The position numbers and the translations under genes are program-made. DNA of 9,866 nt from assembly GCA_017620875.1 (NCBI GenBank), contig JAGAUH010000052.1, positions 1 through 9,866 of the forward strand, written 5' to 3'. Each line of letters begins with the position of its first letter. Within the stretch, counting starts at the first letter, position 1. The stretch comes from Clostridia bacterium. GTDB taxonomy: Bacteria; Bacillota; Clostridia; Christensenellales; Borkfalkiaceae. This document shows, piece by piece, positions 7,239 through 9,866 of this stretch. The notes under the pieces were generated by a model. That model made no database searches and was not told where the DNA came from. It saw only the letters and a program-made list of their open reading frames with translations.

Positions 7239-7274
7239 ACGTCCTTTTTTTATTGTATAAGTTTGTGTTTAAAC

Positions 7275-7390
7275 AGATTCTTATGTTTGCGTTTTCGCAA
7301 ACTCAGAATGACCAAGATGGATTTAAGTAAATAGTAAAAAAGTTATTTTGCCATTACGTTGTCACTCTGAGGCGTTAGCCGTGAGAGTCT
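7275..7390. mobile_element. MITE-like composite element, copy 1
   Basis: A forward short palindromic unit (7275-7312, AGATTCTTATG...CAGAATGAC) and an inverted one (7361-7390, GTCACTCTGAGGCG...GAGAGTCT) bound an AT-rich core. The ends therefore act as terminal inverted repeats of about 30-38 bases. The forward unit has an inner perfect stem GTTTGCG/CGCAAAC. The inverted unit is followed by T residues (7390-7396) and could act as a terminator on the + strand. There is no coding capacity. The core resembles that of the copy at 7485-7622. Confidence 0.55.
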
Positions 7391-7418
7391 TTTTTTGTTA
7401 CAAAAGACAATTTTAAAT

Positions 7419-7454
7419 AGATTCTCACGTTTACTACCGTAAACTCTAAATGAC
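7419..7454 (+). repeat. Solo short palindromic unit
   Basis: The unit AGATTCTCACGTTTAC...GTAAACTCTAAATGAC is related to the forward ends of the two composites, with its own inner stem GTTTAC/GTAAAC. It has no inverted partner next to it. The changing inner stems with matching arms (GTTTGCG/CGCAAAC at 7285, GTTTAC/GTAAAC here) suggest compensatory change, so the hairpin fold appears to be maintained. Confidence 0.55.
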
Positions 7455-7484
7455 GAATAAGAAATAGATAGTGTTATATAGTAA

Positions 7485-7622
7485 AGATTCTCACGTTCGT
7501 TGCACTCGCTCAGAATGACCAAGAGTATCTCTAATTTGCTTTAAATGACAAATTGAGTTAAGGTAAATTGTAAAAAATTTTAACTGTTTTATGTCACTCT
7601 GAGGCGTTAGCCGTGAGAGTCT
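7485..7622. mobile_element. MITE-like composite element, copy 2
   Basis: The forward unit (7485-7519, AGATTCTCACG...CTCAGAATGAC) and the inverted unit (7593-7622) can pair over almost their full length. The inverted unit is identical over 30 bases to that of copy 1. The last base of the element (7622) is directly next to the stop codon of the SLOG gene (7623-7625). The type resembles the short interspersed palindromes known from intergenic DNA of many bacteria. Confidence 0.55.
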
Positions 7623-8096
7623 TTAATCTTTATGTAAATTTATAATTTGTTTAAGTTTTTTTGTTGCGTATTTGTATGCAATGCTTGTTCCACTTTGAGT
7701 TTTTGTTTTAGGATTATATTTTTTATCATAATAAAATATACAAATATCACTTTTATCTATCATATATTGGTTTCGTTTAACGTAACTATATTTATTAGAT
7801 ATTAATTGTTTATTGTAAAAATAAGTATCATCATAAAACGTTTTAAGATAATTGCAATATTCGTTGCTAATAATAGGGTGTTCGGCTCTAATAAAAATAC
7901 GCTTTATATTTGAATATCTATTAGAAATATCGGTTATTATATTATAACAAAAGTCAGTAAATTCGCTTTTACTACCAAATAAAAATTCGGATACCTGTTC
8001 TTTTTCGATTAAATTAATTATTGTTTTTCTTATTTTTAACTCTAACTCGGTAGTCTTTTTAAATTTTCTATGACCTATTATACAACAAATTTTCAT
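7623..8096 (-). CDS. SLOG-superfamily protein (DUF1273/YpsA-like)
   Basis: The 157-residue product begins M-K-I-C-C-I-I-G-H-R-K-F, the N-terminal strand and G-H-R motif of DUF1273-type SLOG proteins. Further family motifs are F-L-F-G-S-K-S-E-F (39-46; usually a GG loop followed by Asp), K-R-N-Q-Y-M-I-D-K-S-D (107-117) and S-G-T (135-137; often GGT), followed by a helix and a final strand K-Q-I-I-N-L. SLOG domains are Rossmann-like folds thought to bind nucleotides or nucleotide-derived ligands, and several work in conflict systems. The exact role here is unknown. There is no signal peptide or membrane segment, so it is probably cytoplasmic. It is richer in Lys, Ile, Asn and Tyr and more AT-rich than the neighbouring genes, which suggests transfer. 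It is divergent from an XRE regulator and has a consensus promoter filled by a palindrome. No Shine-Dalgarno sequence is visible, but the N-terminal motif supports this start. Confidence 0.85.
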   Translation of the reverse strand: MKICCIIGHRKFKKTTELELKIRKTIINLIEKEQVSEFLFGSKSEFTDFCYNIITDISNRYSNIKRIFIRAEHPIISNEYCNYLKTFYDDTYFYNKQLISNKYSYVKRNQYMIDKSDICIFYYDKKYNPKTKTQSGTSIAYKYATKKLKQIINLHKD

Positions 8097-8127
8097 AAAA
8101 TTTATTTAAATCCATTTTAATACACAT

Positions 8128-8156
8128 ATTATAATTAGGCATTGCCTAATTGTCAA
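8128..8156 (-). promoter_or_regulatory. Perfect consensus promoter of the SLOG gene
   Basis: Read on the - strand, TTGACA (complement of 8151-8156) and TATAAT (complement of 8128-8133) flank a spacer of exactly 17 bases. Both boxes are perfect. The predicted start is near 8121, giving a leader of about 25 bases. A promoter this strong on an accessory gene normally needs tight repression, and the operator in the spacer fits that. Confidence 0.88.
8134..8150. promoter_or_regulatory. Operator 1: palindrome filling the promoter spacer
   Basis: ATTAGGCATTGCCTAAT is a perfect 8+1+8 palindrome that occupies exactly the spacer between the -35 and -10 boxes of the SLOG promoter. A bound protein would block RNA polymerase. 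The XRE product next door is the natural candidate. Confidence 0.82.
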
Positions 8157-8163
8157 GCAAACG

Positions 8164-8178
8164 TTAGGCAATACCTAA
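8164..8178. promoter_or_regulatory. Operator 2: near-perfect copy before the XRE gene
   Basis: TTAGGCAATACCTAA is the same palindrome with a single mismatched pair (A at 8173 where symmetry needs G). Its centre is 29 bases from that of operator 1. It ends at the base before the TATAAT at 8179, so binding here should repress the XRE gene itself. The mismatch suggests weaker affinity than operator 1. Confidence 0.78.
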
Positions 8179-8184
8179 TATAAT
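8179..8184 (+). promoter_or_regulatory. Putative -10 box of the XRE gene (leaderless)
   Basis: TATAAT ends seven bases before the ATG at 8191, which would put the transcription start on the A of the start codon. No good -35 box is found 16-18 bases upstream, so the promoter would be weak. A second TATAAT at 8185-8190 touches the ATG and is too close to serve it. Confidence 0.5.
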
Positions 8185-8190
8185 TATAAT

Positions 8191-8409
8191 ATGGATAAAA
8201 ATTTAGATTTAATTATATATGAAAACATAAAAAAAGAAATAGAACAATCGGGCTTAAAGAAAAGTGAAATAGCCAAGGCTGTCGGTGTATCAAGAGCAAC
8301 GATATCGCAGTACCTTTCGGGTAGGGCACAACCAACGCTTGCAACCTTTGCCAAATTATGCGAAGTGTTAGATTGCTCTGCAGATGATATTTTAAATTTA
8401 AAAAAATAA
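8191..8409 (+). CDS. XRE-family HTH regulator, likely repressor of the pair
   Basis: A 72-residue protein that is almost only a Cro/C1-type helix-turn-helix domain. G-L-K-K-S-E-I-A-K-A-V-G covers helix 2 and the turn (21-32). V-S-R-A-T-I-S-Q-Y-L-S-G (33-44) is the recognition helix. The family-typical P-T-L-x-T-hydrophobic-x-K-L-C-E-V-L segment follows, and the end D-D-I-L-N-L closes the bundle. Proteins of this kind bind palindromic operators as dimers. Two copies of a TTAGGCAnTGCCTAA palindrome lie between this gene and the divergent SLOG gene, so autoregulation and repression of SLOG are likely. There is no sensor domain, so the release signal must come from elsewhere, possibly from the SLOG protein. 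No Shine-Dalgarno sequence precedes the ATG. An antitoxin-like role is an alternative reading. Confidence 0.88.
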   Translation: MDKNLDLIIYENIKKEIEQSGLKKSEIAKAVGVSRATISQYLSGRAQPTLATFAKLCEVLDCSADDILNLKK

Positions 8410-8462
8410 ACGTTTGTTTAGTAACGCTTATTAAAACTTTTGTTTTATACAACTTTACACCC

Positions 8463-8493
8463 AAAATAAAATCCCACACTAGAAGTGTGGGAT
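8463..8493 (-). terminator. Intrinsic terminator of the sialidase-like gene
   Basis: ATCCCACACT and AGTGTGGGAT (8471-8480 with 8484-8493) form a perfect 10-pair stem with a three-base loop. On the - strand it is followed by TTTATTTT, a good U-tract. It lies 30 bases after the stop of the - strand gene. On the + strand the following sequence, AATTTATT, is weaker, but the hairpin may also stop the convergent XRE transcript. Confidence 0.88.
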
Positions 8494-8522
8494 AATTTAT
8501 TAAGTTGTTTAAAAGGTAATTA

Positions 8523-9866
8523 TTAGTCGTTTGGTTTTGCCGTTAAGTTGTAGAATATAGCGCCACTTTTTGCGGCTCTTATACCTACGGTGGTGCCCGA
8601 CAATGCGTTTTCGTCTTTTAAACTTAGTATAACTTCGCCGTCTAGATAGCAAGTTATTACGTCGTTATTTAGTTCTACTTTTAGCGAGTAGCCTTTTGTT
8701 GGATCGTAAGTGTTGCGGATACGTTGGCTAGTAATAATTTCTTTCCAACCGTTGTTTATTTGCGCAATAAATACTTCGCCTGCGGCGTTTACCATAAATA
8801 GATAATAACTTACGCCCGTTTCCCAGAATTTAGCCGTAGAAGAAGCAGGGTTTGCTCTAAATATAAGCGCAACGTCTTGTGCTAGTGCAGGTACAAAGTC
8901 TACGCTAATAGTTCCGTTGTAAAGAGTTGTATTATGTGTTATTAAAGTGTTTGCTGCGGTTGTGGTTATGCTATTTCCGCTTATAGTAGCAGTTCCGTTT
9001 CTTGTAGTAACGGTGCTTGCGCAAGATGGGTAATGTAACCAATCGGTAGGTTCTGGCACTTTAGAAGATTGCATTTTTATGCCGTATCCACCATTCATAT
9101 TCCAATCCGTTCCGGTTAGACAGTAGATAATATCGTCAGAATAATCATCGTTTCCCGTATTAGAAATCATCATTCCGTTCCAAGAAGAACCGTATCCCCT
9201 AGGTGTACCAAACACTATAGAAGAATCTAAAAAGTTTTCTGGTCCGGTTATTTTATCTACTGCAGTGCCGTCTGAAATTATAACTTTCATAATAGAATAT
9301 GCGTCCGCTTCGTTAAGGTTTGGAGTGGAAGGATCGTCGTAGCCAGGTTGGTCGGTATCTTCGTCGGTTTGATATGATACTATAAGTCTATCGTCGTCGG
9401 TTACGCAAATATAAGGGGCAGCGCCTTTTGCTCCGTCTTTACGAGGGATAAATATCGCTTTTGGAGTAGAGAAGGTTTTGCCGTGGTCTTTAGAGTAAGA
9501 TAGGCAAATTATAAACGGATGACCTACGGCGTTCATATAAGTACCTTCCGTTACTAGAACAACCGTTCCGTCGCTTAGTTCGTCAAATACAGGCATGCCG
9601 TCTCTAGAGATTACGTTATAGCCGTTTACGCTCTTTTTAACGGTTCCGTCTAAGCAAGTATTAGGGCTAGACCAAGTGCTGGTTACAGGATCCCAAGTGC
9701 AAGATTGAATTAGTTGAGAGCCGTGGTCGTTAGTTCCTTGTTTAATTTTGCTAGAAAAATCGTCTGCATACATAACGGTTAGTTTTCCGTCTATTTCGCC
9801 AAAGCAAGGCTCGTAAACTCCAACCCATTTGCTAGATATACTCTCTATCGTAGAGTTTACTTTACT
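8523..9866 (-). CDS. Sialidase-like Asp-box protein with ConA-like C-terminal domain (5'-partial)
   Basis: The frame is open to the right edge (447 visible residues plus stop). The ATG at 9771-9773 is internal, because the 31 residues before it (with W-V-G-V-Y-E-P-C-F-G) continue the fold. The first part, about visible residues 1-280, resembles the sialidase/BNR six-bladed propeller. It has a clear Asp box S-K-D-H-G-K-T-F (complement of 9471-9494), and G-M-P-V-F-D-E-L-S-D-G-T is typical of the strand before it. The second part, about 285-444, looks like a concanavalin-A-like or 'DUF1080-type' jelly roll (L-Y-N-G-T-I-S-V-D-F, V-A-L-I-F-R-A, Y-S-L-K-V-E-L, C-Y-L-D-G-E, V-G-I-R-A), often found at the end of secreted carbohydrate-active proteins. 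A glycan-related role outside the cell is likely, but catalytic residues cannot be assigned and the signal peptide is out of view. It ends next to its own terminator and converges on the XRE gene. Confidence 0.85.
   Translation of the reverse strand, partial: SKVNSTIESISSKWVGVYEPCFGEIDGKLTVMYADDFSSKIKQGTNDHGSQLIQSCTWDPVTSTWSSPNTCLDGTVKKSVNGYNVISRDGMPVFDELSDGTVVLVTEGTYMNAVGHPFIICLSYSKDHGKTFSTPKAIFIPRKDGAKGAAPYICVTDDDRLIVSYQTDEDTDQPGYDDPSTPNLNEADAYSIMKVIISDGTAVDKITGPENFLDSSIVFGTPRGYGSSWNGMMISNTGNDDYSDDIIYCLTGTDWNMNGGYGIKMQSSKVPEPTDWLHYPSCASTVTTRNGTATISGNSITTTAANTLITHNTTLYNGTISVDFVPALAQDVALIFRANPASSTAKFWETGVSYYLFMVNAAGEVFIAQINNGWKEIITSQRIRNTYDPTKGYSLKVELNNDVITCYLDGEVILSLKDENALSGTTVGIRAAKSGAIFYNLTAKPND

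Noticed and set aside
7275..7622. CRISPR array
   Set aside because: The repeated units occur in both orientations with irregular spacing and variable inner parts, and there are no cas genes.
8213..8479. 88-codon - strand frame over the XRE gene
   Set aside because: It lies opposite a clear HTH gene, has no family features, and crosses the terminator hairpin.
9771..9773. ATG at 9773 (- strand) as the start of the sialidase-like gene
   Set aside because: The frame stays open to the right edge, and the upstream codons give propeller-like sequence, with no ribosome binding site before this ATG.

Overview
The window looks like chromosomal DNA from a low-GC Gram-positive bacterium, probably an uncultured, gut-type member of the Clostridia. 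This rests on the AT-rich composition, strong AGGAGG-type ribosome binding sites, consensus housekeeping promoters, the rpsF-ssb-rpsR gene order and the style of the proteins. The lineage is an inference; nothing here is a species marker.

Layout. (1) 1-5616, + strand: the 3' part (1,871 codons) of a giant repeat protein of unknown function, open through the left edge. Most of it is built from units of about 130 residues with a V-G-H motif and a fixed tryptophan; a second, shorter repeat family sits at its C terminus. (2) 5629-6903: a long inverted repeat, then a perfect consensus promoter, a short structured leader and the rpsF-ssb-rpsR operon (ribosomal protein S6, single-stranded DNA-binding protein, ribosomal protein S18), closed by an intrinsic terminator. 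(3) 6723-7622: 900 bases without a gene, crowded with repeats: a duplicated block that includes a second terminator copy, two tandem long hairpins, and five copies of a short palindromic unit in both orientations, arranged as two MITE-like composites. (4) 7623-8409: a divergent pair, a SLOG-superfamily (DUF1273/YpsA-like) protein on the - strand and a 72-residue XRE-family regulator on the + strand. (5) 8463-9866: a terminator, then the C-terminal 447 residues of a sialidase-like (Asp-box) protein with a concanavalin-A-like C-terminal domain, on the - strand and open through the right edge.

The most interesting part is the XRE-SLOG pair. The SLOG promoter is a perfect TTGACA-N17-TATAAT, and the 17-base spacer is exactly one palindrome (ATTAGGCATTGCCTAAT on the + strand). 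A second, near-perfect copy lies 29 bases away over the presumed promoter of the XRE gene. Neither gene has a visible Shine-Dalgarno sequence, and the XRE transcript may be leaderless. This is the signature of a compact self-repressed switch that keeps an AT-rich, probably acquired SLOG gene off until needed.

The rpsF-ssb-rpsR genes are core translation and replication functions. The two partial genes at the edges may be surface or secreted proteins, but their N termini are outside the window, so export cannot be judged.
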